NCBI RefSeq assembly: GCF_006517535.1
Contig: NZ_VHQH01000038.1
Location: 1-64,000 of the forward strand
Direction of reading: 5' to 3'
DNA length: 64,000 nucleotides
Source of the DNA: Schumannella sp. 10F1B-5-1
GTDB lineage: Bacteria; Actinomycetota; Actinomycetes; Actinomycetales; Microbacteriaceae
The position numbers and the translations under genes are program-made. Each line of letters begins with the position of its first letter. The first letter of the stretch is position 1. The notes beneath the pieces are model-generated. The model was not told the origin of the DNA. It saw only the letters and a program-made list of their open reading frames with translations, and ran no database searches. Positions 25,489-33,298 of this stretch are shown piece after piece.

Positions 25489-26715
25489 TCAGGCCGTGCG
25501 CTCGTAGCGGCGGGCGCCGCCCGTCACGCCGGCGAAGCGGAACGGCCCGGTCGTCACGCGCGGGTTCTCGCGGTCGAGGCTCGACGCCGATCCGGGGCCC
25601 GAGTGCGAGGCGTGCAGCGCACGGTAGTCGCCGACGGCGATCGGGGTGCGCGCATCCAGGGTCGCGGCGACCGAGCCGGCGTCCGTGCGGCGCAGCGTGC
25701 GGTAGCCCGGCTTCACGATGCCGGTCAGCAGCTCGCCGACGCTGCCCGAGCCGTAGCTGAACAGCGCGAGGCGGCGGCCGTCGAGGTCGTCGTCGAGGTC
25801 GAGCAGCGCCGCGAGCGCCAGGAACACCGACGCCGTGTACGAGTTGCCCGTGCGCCGGTTGTAGGTGAAGCCCGTCGCGAGGTCGTCGTCGGAGGTCTCC
25901 GCACCCGCGTGCTTGCCCCAGGCGCGGTGCGCCTTGAGCGCCATCTTCGTGAAGGGCTGGTGGTGCAGCCAGCGGTCGATCTCGTGCGGGGCGGGGCCGC
26001 CGCGGGCAGCGAGGTCGTCCCACGAGCCGAGCAGTGCATCCACGTAGGCGGTCACCGACAGGCGCCCGTCGACGAGCGCGGTCGAGCGGTCGTTGGGTCG
26101 CCAGAAGTCGTCGACGTCGGCCGAGAACAGTCCCGACGCGGGCTCGATCTCGACGAGCTCCGGATGCGCCCCCACGAGGAACGCGACGGCGCCCGCACCC
26201 TGCGTCGGCTCGGCAGCCGAGTCGAGGTCGTAGCGGGCGACGTCGCTCGCGATGACGAGCACGCGCTCGCGCGGGTCGCGGGCGACGATGCCGAGCGCCG
26301 CGACGAGCGCCGCGGTGCCGCCGTAGCAGGCCTGCTTCAGCTCGACGGCGCGCACGGTCGACGGCAGGCCGAGCAGCCCGTGCGCCACGACCGCGGCCGA
26401 CTTCGACTGGTCGACGCCCGACTCGGTCGCGAACAGCACCGTGCGGATGCCCTCGACGCCGTGCCGCTCGATCAGCGGCAGCGCGGCGGCGGCGCCCATC
26501 GTGACGATGTCCTCGTCGGGGGCGGGCACGCTGAACGCGTCCTGCCCGAGCCCCACGTGGTACTTCGCCGGGTCGACGCCGTTGTGCGCCGCCAGGTCGT
26601 CGAGGTCGAGCACGTGGTGCCCGGTCGCGACGGCGAGATCCAGGATGCCGACAGGCACCGGTCCGGGAAGCGCCGACGTCGCTTCGCTCACGCCGCCACC
26701 CACGCCGCCGCTCAC
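25489..26715 (-). CDS. mvaS: Hydroxymethylglutaryl-CoA synthase
   Basis: This enzyme, about 408 aa, condenses acetyl-CoA with acetoacetyl-CoA to HMG-CoA. It opens with VGILDLAVATGHHVL and has the catalytic Cys in LKQACYGGTAAL (about residue 128), the active-site His in LHHQPFTKM (about 250), and the C-terminal SYGSGSVGEL. It is the last gene of the mevalonate operon. The GTG at 26715 overlaps the HMG-CoA reductase stop as GTGA, matching the coupling seen elsewhere in the operon. A GTG at 26691 would give a 400-aa form closer to the usual N terminus. Confidence 0.92.
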   Translation of the reverse strand: MSGGVGGGVSEATSALPGPVPVGILDLAVATGHHVLDLDDLAAHNGVDPAKYHVGLGQDAFSVPAPDEDIVTMGAAAALPLIERHGVEGIRTVLFATESGVDQSKSAAVVAHGLLGLPSTVRAVELKQACYGGTAALVAALGIVARDPRERVLVIASDVARYDLDSAAEPTQGAGAVAFLVGAHPELVEIEPASGLFSADVDDFWRPNDRSTALVDGRLSVTAYVDALLGSWDDLAARGGPAPHEIDRWLHHQPFTKMALKAHRAWGKHAGAETSDDDLATGFTYNRRTGNSYTASVFLALAALLDLDDDLDGRRLALFSYGSGSVGELLTGIVKPGYRTLRRTDAGSVAATLDARTPIAVGDYRALHASHSGPGSASSLDRENPRVTTGPFRFAGVTGGARRYERTA

Positions 26716-27845
26716 GCCTGGCCCCGCTTCGCGCCGCGCTCCATGGCCACGTGCGCGGCCATGAGCTCGCCGGGGTTCGTCTGCGCCGCGAGCAGCGAGA
26801 TCTCTCCGCACAGCACGCTCGCCGCGATCAGCGCGGCCAGGCGGCGGGCGTTCGCTCCGGGCTCGCGGTCCTCCCGGCATCCCAGTCGCTCGAGGGCGGC
26901 GTTCACGCCGACGAGGTGCTTGCCGTTGCCGACGGTGCCGACGATGAGATGCGGCAGCGTCGTCGAGAAGTACAGGTCGCCGTCGCGGTTCTCGGCGAAG
27001 GTGATGCCCTGCGAGCCCTCGACGATGTTCGCCGCATCCTGACCCGTCGCCAGGTAGAAGGCGAGCAGCATGTTCGCGTAGTGCGCGTTGGCCGAGCGCA
27101 GGGCGCCGGCGATGGTCGAGCCGACGAGGTTCTTGCCCGTGTTGAGGTCGACGATGCGCTGGGTCGAGCTGCGCAGGGTGGTCTCGACGAGCTCGGCCGG
27201 GATGAGCATCTCGGCGACGACGCTGCGCCCGCGACCGAGGATGCCGTTGACGGCGGTGGCCTTCTTGTCGCTGCAGTAGTTGCCCGAGATCGAGCCGTAC
27301 TCGAGCTCGGGATGCCACTGCAGGATCACCCCGAGCAGCGCCTCGGAGGCGGCGGTGACCATGTTGTGGCCCGAGGCGTCGCCGGTCGTGAACGCGAAGC
27401 GCAGGAACAGCAGGTCGCCGACGATCTCGGGGTGCATCTCGACCAGCTGCGCGAAGCGGCTCTGCGCCGCCACGACGGCGGCGAGCTCGTCGAAGCGCTG
27501 CTGCAGGTCGAGACTCGCGAGGTGCGCGGCGCCGGCTCCGGATGCGCGCAGCAGCACCGAGCGCGTCATCCGCTCGCCGACGACCGTGGCGACGATGCCG
27601 CCCTCGACCTGGCGCGAGAGGCGCGCGCCGCGGCCGACCGAGGGCCAGAGCGGGCTCTCGTAGGTCGCCAGCGGCACCTCGATCTCGCCCTCGACGGCGT
27701 TGCCGCTCACGCGGATCGGGCCGACCCAGCGAGTCGGGATGGGCGTGATGCGCTCGTCGTATTCGGGGGCGGCGGGCGCGGCGGCGGGTGCCGCGGCGGT
27801 GCCGGGCGCGTCGGCGGGCGTCGCGCCCGCGGTGCTGTCAGTCAT
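26712..27845 (-). CDS. mvaA: Hydroxymethylglutaryl-CoA reductase, class I type
   Basis: This 377-aa enzyme reduces HMG-CoA to mevalonate. Signatures are GDASGHNMVT (about residue 157), NYCSDKKATAVN with the catalytic Lys (about 192), GSTIAGALRSANAHYANM, GTVGNGKHL, and the catalytic His in LMAAHVAME (about 363). The DKK form and overall pattern are those of class I (NADPH-using) enzymes. The first 28 residues are Ala/Pro-rich. Its start overlaps the phosphomevalonate kinase stop by 8 nt (ATGACTGA). Confidence 0.92.
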   Translation of the reverse strand: MTDSTAGATPADAPGTAAAPAAAPAAPEYDERITPIPTRWVGPIRVSGNAVEGEIEVPLATYESPLWPSVGRGARLSRQVEGGIVATVVGERMTRSVLLRASGAGAAHLASLDLQQRFDELAAVVAAQSRFAQLVEMHPEIVGDLLFLRFAFTTGDASGHNMVTAASEALLGVILQWHPELEYGSISGNYCSDKKATAVNGILGRGRSVVAEMLIPAELVETTLRSSTQRIVDLNTGKNLVGSTIAGALRSANAHYANMLLAFYLATGQDAANIVEGSQGITFAENRDGDLYFSTTLPHLIVGTVGNGKHLVGVNAALERLGCREDREPGANARRLAALIAASVLCGEISLLAAQTNPGELMAAHVAMERGAKRGQA

Positions 27846-28926
27846 CGACGGATCCTTCCGGAGGATGCACGGAGATCGTGAGGTGGCGGATGTCGTGCGA
27901 CTCCCACGAGCGCAGCATCCCGGTGAGGTCGGCGTCGGCCGGCGCGAGCACGATCCCGCAGTCGCCGCCGCCCGCGCCCGAGGGCTTGCCCGCGGCTCCG
28001 GCGGCCTCGGCCGTGTCGCACAGTCGGGCCAGGCGGTCGGTCTCGATCGCGGTGCCCGACTGGGCCCCGAGGCGCTGGAGCAGCCGCCGCGACCGGCGCA
28101 GCGCATCCAGGGCCAGGGTGTCGTCGCCGTCGTCGAGTCCCGTGACGAGGTCGTCGACGCAGGCGCGGCTCTCGAGCAGGAACGCGGGGTAGTCGAGGTC
28201 GGCGCCGATGCGTCGGCGGCGCACCCCGCCGACGAGGCGCTCGGTGGATGCGGGAGATCCCGTCCACCCGACCAGCAGCCGCAGCCCGTGCGGCGGCGCG
28301 AGGCGCGCCATGTCGAAGCCGGCCCAGCCGTCGCCGTTCAGCACGGCCGAGACGGAGCGGTCGCCGAGCTGCTCGCGCAGCACCGAGCGGTCGGGGGCGC
28401 TGTAGCGGATCCAGCCGCCGAAGGTGCTGGCGGCGACGTCACCGCCCGAGGCGTTCGGGCTGACCTGGATCGTCGCCAGCAGGCCCAGCTTGAAGCGCTC
28501 GCGGCGCGTCAGCCCGAGGCCGTAGAAGCGGTCGAGCGCGTGCACGGTCGCGACCACGACGGCGGCCGACGAGCCGAGGCCGAACTTGCGTCCGCTCGCG
28601 TCGTCGAGCTCGCTCTGCACGCGCAGGTCGTAGAAGCGGGCCGGGATGCCGAGCTCGCCGCGCAGCTGCTCGACCGTCGCGAGCACCGACATCACGTAGT
28701 CGTAGGGGTGGTGCTCGCGGTCGAGGGTGAGCCCGTCGTCGTCGCGGCGCCAGACGAGCGGGATCTGCCCGTACTCGGGCGAGTGCACGCTGCCCGCATC
28801 CCGGCTCTCGGTGAGCGTGACGGTCAGGTAGCGGTCGACGGCGATGAGCACCGACGGCTGGCCGGGCTCGACCACCGCGTACTCGCCGGCGATGAAGAGC
28901 TTGCCGGGGGCGCGCATCTCGATCAT
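27838..28926 (-). CDS. mvaK2: Phosphomevalonate kinase
   Basis: This 362-aa GHMP kinase phosphorylates mevalonate 5-phosphate. It has APGKLFIAGEYAVVEPG at the N terminus, the ATP-binding loop KFGLGSSAAVVVATVHAL near residue 116, and GKPSGAGGGDCG near 325. ASGGDVAASTFGGWIRY is typical of bacterial phosphomevalonate kinases. It is the third gene of the operon and overlaps both neighbours (ATGA with mvaD upstream, 8 nt with mvaA downstream). Confidence 0.92.
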   Translation of the reverse strand: MIEMRAPGKLFIAGEYAVVEPGQPSVLIAVDRYLTVTLTESRDAGSVHSPEYGQIPLVWRRDDDGLTLDREHHPYDYVMSVLATVEQLRGELGIPARFYDLRVQSELDDASGRKFGLGSSAAVVVATVHALDRFYGLGLTRRERFKLGLLATIQVSPNASGGDVAASTFGGWIRYSAPDRSVLREQLGDRSVSAVLNGDGWAGFDMARLAPPHGLRLLVGWTGSPASTERLVGGVRRRRIGADLDYPAFLLESRACVDDLVTGLDDGDDTLALDALRRSRRLLQRLGAQSGTAIETDRLARLCDTAEAAGAAGKPSGAGGGDCGIVLAPADADLTGMLRSWESHDIRHLTISVHPPEGSVDD

Positions 28927-29978
28927 GCGGGGGCCCCGGCTCCGGGGGCGGTACCGGCTCCGGATGCGGCGGGCCCGGTCGCGTCGGCCCCGCCGCCGCT
29001 CTCGAGGCGCGCGGCCGGTCCCGGCAGGGTCGTGACGGGCTGCGCGATCCCCGCGTTCGCGCTCAGCTCGGCGGCGACCGCCTCGCGGTCGTCGGGGCGC
29101 GTCAGCACGACGACGTTGGGCCCCGCATCGGCGGTGGCGTAGGCCTCGAGGCCGGCGACGCGCATCCCGGCGACCGCATCGAACACGCGCGTCGACGCGG
29201 CCGTGAGGTAGCGGATGGGCGGCTCGGCGCTCTGGATCGTGGCGTGCATGCGCAGCGCGTTGCTCTCGGTCAGCTCGCCGATGCGCGTGAAGTCGCCGGC
29301 GGCGCAGGCCTCGACCATGCGCTCCAGGCTCGCGGCGGTCGAGGTGACCCAGGCCGGGAAGAACGGCGAGGTGGCGATCGTGCGGCGCATGGCCTCGCGA
29401 CTCGACACGTGCTTCTCGCCGGCATCCACGGTCGCGATGACCATCGCGAGCGGGGGAGCGGCGACGGTCTCGCTGAACGACGCGGCGTCGTCGCCGGCGT
29501 GCCAGATCGCGACGCCGCCCGGGATGCTGCGCGACGCCGACCCCGACCCGCGGCGGGCGAGGCGGCTGAGCGCGCGGACGTCGAGGTCGAGACCGTAGGC
29601 GGCCGCCGCGGCGGTGGCGAGGGCGGCGAAGCCGGACGCCGAGGAGGCGAGTCCGGCGCCGGTCGGCACGGTGTTCGTGCTGACGACCGCGGCGGGCCGC
29701 TCGTCGCCGGCGAGCTCGCGCACGAGGTCGAGGAAGCGGGTGACCCGGCCGAGCTCGGCGTCGGTCGCCGGGCGGTCGTTGAGGGTGAGGGTGTCGGGAG
29801 CGGTGGCGTTGCTGCCCGCGCCCGCGCCCTCGCCGACCGTGACGGTCGTGCGCGTCGGGAACACGTCGAGCGTCATCGACAGGCTCCCCGTCGCCGGCAG
29901 CGACATCGCCTCGTCGGCCTTGCCCCAGTACTTGATCAGCGCGATGTTCGGGTGGGCGATCGCCGTGGCGGTGGTCAC
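28923..29978 (-). CDS. mvaD: Diphosphomevalonate decarboxylase
   Basis: This 351-aa GHMP-family enzyme makes isopentenyl diphosphate from mevalonate diphosphate with loss of CO2. Signatures are AHPNIALIKYWGK at the N terminus, SLSMTLD, TGAGLASSASGFAAL near residue 105 and the SRSIPGGVAIWHAG active-site segment. The last 30 residues are Gly/Ala-rich. The GTG start at 29978 overlaps the mevalonate kinase stop (GTGA); a longer minus-strand frame upstream is the His/Gln-reading shadow of a hexanucleotide repeat. Confidence 0.93.
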   Translation of the reverse strand: MTTATAIAHPNIALIKYWGKADEAMSLPATGSLSMTLDVFPTRTTVTVGEGAGAGSNATAPDTLTLNDRPATDAELGRVTRFLDLVRELAGDERPAAVVSTNTVPTGAGLASSASGFAALATAAAAAYGLDLDVRALSRLARRGSGSASRSIPGGVAIWHAGDDAASFSETVAAPPLAMVIATVDAGEKHVSSREAMRRTIATSPFFPAWVTSTAASLERMVEACAAGDFTRIGELTESNALRMHATIQSAEPPIRYLTAASTRVFDAVAGMRVAGLEAYATADAGPNVVVLTRPDDREAVAAELSANAGIAQPVTTLPGPAARLESGGGADATGPAASGAGTAPGAGAPA

Positions 29979-31105
29979 GTCCGGTCCTCCCTGGTGCTGG
30001 TGCTGGTGCTGGTGCTGGTGCTGGTGCTGGTGTCGGCGGCGGTGGATGCGGGCGGTGCGTCCGCCGGCCCGGCCGGTGTCGGCGGCAGGCGCACGGTCCA
30101 GGTGGATGCCGCCCCCGCGCCGCGCAGAGCGCCCGCGATCCGCGCCGCGCCGTCCGCGTCGGCGGCGAGTGCGAGCAGGCATCCGCCGCGTCCGCCGCCC
30201 GTCAGTTTCGCACCCAGGGCGCCCGCCGCGCGCGCCGCGGTGGCCAGGGTCTCGAGCTCGGGGCCGCTGACGCCGAGCTCGCGCAGCTCGGAGTGCACCG
30301 CATCCATGTCGCTCCCGAGCGTGGCGGCGTCGCCCTCAGCCAGGTGGATGCGCCCCGCGCGCGTGCGCTCGGCGATGCGCCGCACGGCCGCGTCGACCGC
30401 CGCGGGGTCGGCGTCATGGCGGGCGCGCACGCCGGCGACCGCTCCGCGCGTGCCGCTGGCGACGCCGGTGTCGGCGATCACGAAGCGGAGTTCGGCGCCG
30501 ACCGCGGCGGGGATGGCCTCGCCGTTCTCGAGCCAGATCGGGGCGCTGCTGACGGTCGTGCGCGCATCCAGGCCGCTCGCGCTGCCGTGCGCGATGCGCT
30601 CGCTGCCCTGCACGAGGTCGAAGCGGGTCTGCGCGTCGAAGGTCGCGCCGAGGGCGTCGGCGACCGCGTCGATCACGGCGCCGGCCGAGGCCGCGCTCGA
30701 GCCGAGCCCGCGGGCGACCGGGATGCCGCTCTCGATCCGGATGCGCAGGGTCGCCTCGGGTGCACCGGCGGCACGACGTGCGGAGTCGAGCCCGGCGACG
30801 ATCGGGGCGAGCTCGTCGGGGGCCGAGCGCAGCGGACCGGCGTAGACGCTGGAATCGAGCCAGTCCTCGTCGTGCGCGGTCGCGGTCGCGACGACCGCGA
30901 GCTCCGGGATCGGCAGAGCGAACGCGGGAGCGCCGTAGAGCACGGCATGCTCGCCGAGCAGGATCGTCTTGCCGTGCGTGCGGCCGACGCCGACGCGCGC
31001 TTCTCCGGCCGTCGAGCTGCCTCCCGGGGTCGCCGACGATGCGGCGGAGTCGCTGCTGGGAGCGGCGCTTTTCGGCGCGCTGACCTGGTCGGAATTCTGC
31101 TGCAT
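29975..31105 (-). CDS. mvaK1: Mevalonate kinase
   Basis: This 376-aa GHMP kinase is the first gene of the mevalonate operon. Motifs are GKTILLGEHAVLYGAPAFALP, ARGLGSSAASAGAVIDAV (about residue 133), GSASGLDARTTVSSAPIW and AKLTGGGRGGCLLAL. The first 36 residues are low-complexity Ser/Ala. The C terminus carries a Thr-Ser run encoded by a seven-unit hexanucleotide repeat. An iron-box-like palindrome lies 7-20 nt upstream of the ATG and overlaps a likely -10 (TAGGCT on the minus strand), so transcription of the whole operon may be metal-controlled. Confidence 0.93.
   Translation of the reverse strand: MQQNSDQVSAPKSAAPSSDSAASSATPGGSSTAGEARVGVGRTHGKTILLGEHAVLYGAPAFALPIPELAVVATATAHDEDWLDSSVYAGPLRSAPDELAPIVAGLDSARRAAGAPEATLRIRIESGIPVARGLGSSAASAGAVIDAVADALGATFDAQTRFDLVQGSERIAHGSASGLDARTTVSSAPIWLENGEAIPAAVGAELRFVIADTGVASGTRGAVAGVRARHDADPAAVDAAVRRIAERTRAGRIHLAEGDAATLGSDMDAVHSELRELGVSGPELETLATAARAAGALGAKLTGGGRGGCLLALAADADGAARIAGALRGAGAASTWTVRLPPTPAGPADAPPASTAADTSTSTSTSTSTSTREDRT
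29991..30032 (-). repeat. Hexanucleotide tandem repeat, 7 copies of CTGGTG
   Basis: Seven perfect CTGGTG units lie within the 3' end of mvaK1, read on the coding strand as Thr-Ser repeats. Copy number changes would keep the frame and only lengthen or shorten the C-terminal tail, just upstream of the GTGA overlap with mvaD. Confidence 0.9.
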
Positions 31106-31111
31106 GGCGGG

Positions 31112-31125
31112 TTAGGCAAGCCTAA
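31112..31125 (-). promoter_or_regulatory. IdeR/DtxR box-like palindrome at the mevalonate operon promoter
   Basis: TTAGGCAAGCCTAA has perfect 6-bp inverted arms (TTAGGC/GCCTAA). It matches 12 of the first 14 positions of the DtxR/IdeR consensus TTAGGTTAGCCTAACCTAA; the last five positions match poorly. On the minus strand it includes TAGGCT, a -10-like box close to the mvaK1 ATG, so a bound repressor would block initiation. Confidence 0.5.
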
Positions 31126-31188
31126 TCGCCCACGGCGGGCCCTCGCCGCGCGGTCACCTCGCGCTCAGGAAGGGATCAGGCGAGGTGT

Positions 31189-31266
31189 CTGCGGGAGGGG
31201 TTTTCGGCGACACGCCGTCGGCCCGTCCCGTCAGCACGGCGTGTCGTCGAAAACCCCTCCCGCAGA
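31189..31266. repeat. Long hairpin repeat, family D (GGGAGGGGTTTTC stem)
   Basis: Two 30-nt arms, 31189-31218 and 31237-31266, are inverted copies with a single mismatch; the left arm begins TCTGCGGGAGGGGTTTTC. The loop is 18 nt. It lies between the mevalonate operon promoter and the end of the lipoprotein gene, both on the minus strand. It may terminate transcription in either direction. A diverged copy is at 46229-46309. Confidence 0.85.
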
Positions 31267-31273
31267 GAGACGC

Positions 31274-31759
31274 TCAGCGCGCATCCCAGGCGTACCAGTG
31301 CCCGTCGTCGTGGAAGACGTGCCAGTTGCCGCAGACGAGTCCGTCGTCGGGCACCTCGTCGGGCCACCAGCTCGCGTCCGATCCGCCGTCGCCGCGCATC
31401 GACCCGGCCGCGCAGTAGTCGGCGGTCGGTCCCGTCTCGCTGTCGAAGCGGAACCACGCGCCCGTCGTCTGCAGGTCGTAGCGCAGCCGGATGTCGGTCG
31501 CGTCGTCGGGCACGAGCATCGGCACGCGGTAGCCGTCGTCGCTCTTCTTCGCGGTGTCGTAGTCGTTCCAGCTCACGTTCGCGCGGCCGACCGGGTTGAG
31601 CGACATGCCGCATCCGCTCAGCAGCAGGGTCGCGCCGACGGTTGCCGCCAGCGCGGCGACGAGGGCGAGGGCCGGGATGCGGCGGGCGCGAGCGGCAGGG
31701 CGCGTACCGGCGGTGCGGGATGCGGTGGTGGTGCGGGATGCGGCGGTGCGGTGCGTCAT
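31274..31759 (-). CDS. Putative secreted lipoprotein
   Basis: This 161-aa protein has a long basic, Thr/Ala-rich N terminus, a hydrophobic segment (ALVAALAATVGATLLL) and the lipobox LLLSGC with the lipid-attachment Cys at about residue 50. The mature part is Trp/Asp-rich (SWNDYDTAKKSDDGYRVP, GAWFRFDSETG, WHVFHDDGHWYAWDAR) and has two further Cys that may pair. I do not recognise a family. The N region is longer than usual for a lipoprotein signal, so the true start may be internal. Confidence 0.65.
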   Translation of the reverse strand: MTHRTAASRTTTASRTAGTRPAARARRIPALALVAALAATVGATLLLSGCGMSLNPVGRANVSWNDYDTAKKSDDGYRVPMLVPDDATDIRLRYDLQTTGAWFRFDSETGPTADYCAAGSMRGDGGSDASWWPDEVPDDGLVCGNWHVFHDDGHWYAWDAR

Positions 31760-31868
31760 GCTCCCAGCACAGCGGCTCGCGCGGCCTCGGGCGTCGGTCG
31801 CAGGAGGGGTGCGCGTCGTCCGCGCGGCTGATTCCCGCGCATCCCGTGTCTCGGCTGAGCCCCTCGGG

Positions 31869-32816
31869 TCAGGGCAGCAGCACGAGCTTGCCGCGCACGT
31901 GCCCGGCATCGCTCTCGCGGTGGGCGTCGGCGGCCTCGCCCAGCGGGTAGGTGCCGGCGATCTCGATGTCGAAGCCGCCCTCGGCCGCGAGCTCGGAGGC
32001 GAGCACGATCCCGGCGAGGCGCAGCGCCTGCTCCTCGTCGGTGAGCGGGATCGGGCTGCCGCCGCTCCACGCGCGGATGCCCCAACCGGCCGCCTCGCCA
32101 CCGCGCACGATCGTGCCGATGCGGTCGCGGTCGGCGACCAGCTCGAGCGACACCGCGATGGCCTCGTCACTGCCCGCCGCATCCAGGGCGACCGTGACGC
32201 CGTCGGGCGCGAGCGCGCGCACGCGGTCGGCCAGCCCCGCGCCGTAGGCCACGGGCGTCGCGCCGAGCGCGGCGAGACGCTCGTGATTGCGTTCGCTCGC
32301 GGTCGCGATCACCCGGGCGCCGGCGCGCACGGCGAACTGGATCGCGGCCTGCCCGACCGCGCCCGCGCCTCCGTGCAGCAGCAGGGTGTCGCCCGCGGTG
32401 ACGCCGAGCGAGGTGACCGACTGATACGCCGTGCCGGTCGGGATGCCGAGGGCGGCCGCGCGGGTCCAGTCCAGCTCGGCGGGCTTCGGCAGCAGCTTGG
32501 GTCCGGCCTTGGCGACGACCTCGGTCGCGTAGGCGCCGGCCGCGCTGACCACGATGACCTCGTCGCCGACCGCGACACTGTCGACGCCCGCGCCGACCGC
32601 AGTCACGACGCCGGCGGCGTCGCTGCCGATGCGACGCGCGCTGCCGTCGGTCGGCGCCGGACGCATGCCCGAGCGCAGCTTGCCGTCGATCGGGTTCACG
32701 CCGGCGGCGCGCACGGCGACCACCACCTGACCCTCACCGGGAGTCGCATCCGGGATCTCGACGAACTCGAGCACCTCGGGTCCGCCGTTGGAGCGGTAGA
32801 CGATCGCGTGGGCCAT
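31869..32816 (-). CDS. NADP-dependent oxidoreductase (quinone oxidoreductase-like MDR)
   Basis: This 315-aa medium-chain dehydrogenase/reductase lacks the zinc-binding cysteines and belongs with NADPH:quinone oxidoreductases. It has AAGVNPIDGKLRSG, the GDEVIV loop and the cofactor-binding GGAGAVGQAAIQFA near residue 150. The substrate is unspecified (quinone or enone reduction is usual). It is followed 60 bp upstream on the same strand by the cupin-like gene. Confidence 0.88.
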   Translation of the reverse strand: MAHAIVYRSNGGPEVLEFVEIPDATPGEGQVVVAVRAAGVNPIDGKLRSGMRPAPTDGSARRIGSDAAGVVTAVGAGVDSVAVGDEVIVVSAAGAYATEVVAKAGPKLLPKPAELDWTRAAALGIPTGTAYQSVTSLGVTAGDTLLLHGGAGAVGQAAIQFAVRAGARVIATASERNHERLAALGATPVAYGAGLADRVRALAPDGVTVALDAAGSDEAIAVSLELVADRDRIGTIVRGGEAAGWGIRAWSGGSPIPLTDEEQALRLAGIVLASELAAEGGFDIEIAGTYPLGEAADAHRESDAGHVRGKLVLLP

Positions 32817-32876
32817 GGGTGTCTCCTTCGGATGCGGACGGAGGGCGGGAGAGGACGGAGCGGGAAGGGAGGCGCG

Positions 32877-33215
32877 TCAGCGCGCGGCGATCGGCAGCGG
32901 CTCGCCGTCGGTCGACGCGATCACGACGATCGTCGCGCCGTCGACGCTGCGCAGCTCGGCGTGCTCGCCGGCATCCCACAGGATCGCGGCGCCCGCCGCG
33001 ACCTCGACGCCCTCGGCGCCCGCGACGACATCGCCGGCCACGACGATCGAGAGGCGCTCACCGGGCTCGACCGCACCCGACCAGCTGCCGCCGGCATCCA
33101 GCCGCACCAGCCGGGCGCGGGTGCCGGTCTCGGCCAGCCGGCCCTCCTGCACCCCCTGGGCGCCGGGATGCGCGCTGTCGCGCTCGAGCAGATCGTGAAG
33201 GCGGATGAGTCGCAC
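32877..33215 (-). CDS. Small cupin-like protein
   Basis: This 112-aa, beta-rich protein has the general form of a single cupin barrel (RLVRLDAGGSWSGAVEPGER, IVVAGDVVAGAEGVEVAAGA, ILWDAGEHAEL), but the canonical metal-binding histidines are mostly missing. Function is unknown. The GTG start at 33215 follows TAGGGT on the minus strand by 7 nt, giving a leaderless message. Confidence 0.65.
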   Translation of the reverse strand: MRLIRLHDLLERDSAHPGAQGVQEGRLAETGTRARLVRLDAGGSWSGAVEPGERLSIVVAGDVVAGAEGVEVAAGAAILWDAGEHAELRSVDGATIVVIASTDGEPLPIAAR

Positions 33216-33298
33216 GGTGTCGACCCTAGGCCGCGGCGCGCGCGACCGGAACCGGCCGGCGCGGTCTGAGTGCCGGACCGGACAGAGCCGGCGCGGCC

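Noticed and set aside
29979-30182. N-terminal extension of MvaD containing a His-Gln run
   Set aside because: It is the alternative-frame reading of the CTGGTG repeat inside mvaK1; MvaD homology begins at the GTG at 29978.
33216-33298. GC-rich direct and inverted short repeats (CCGGCGCGG type)
   Set aside because: Short and expected by chance in sequence of this composition.
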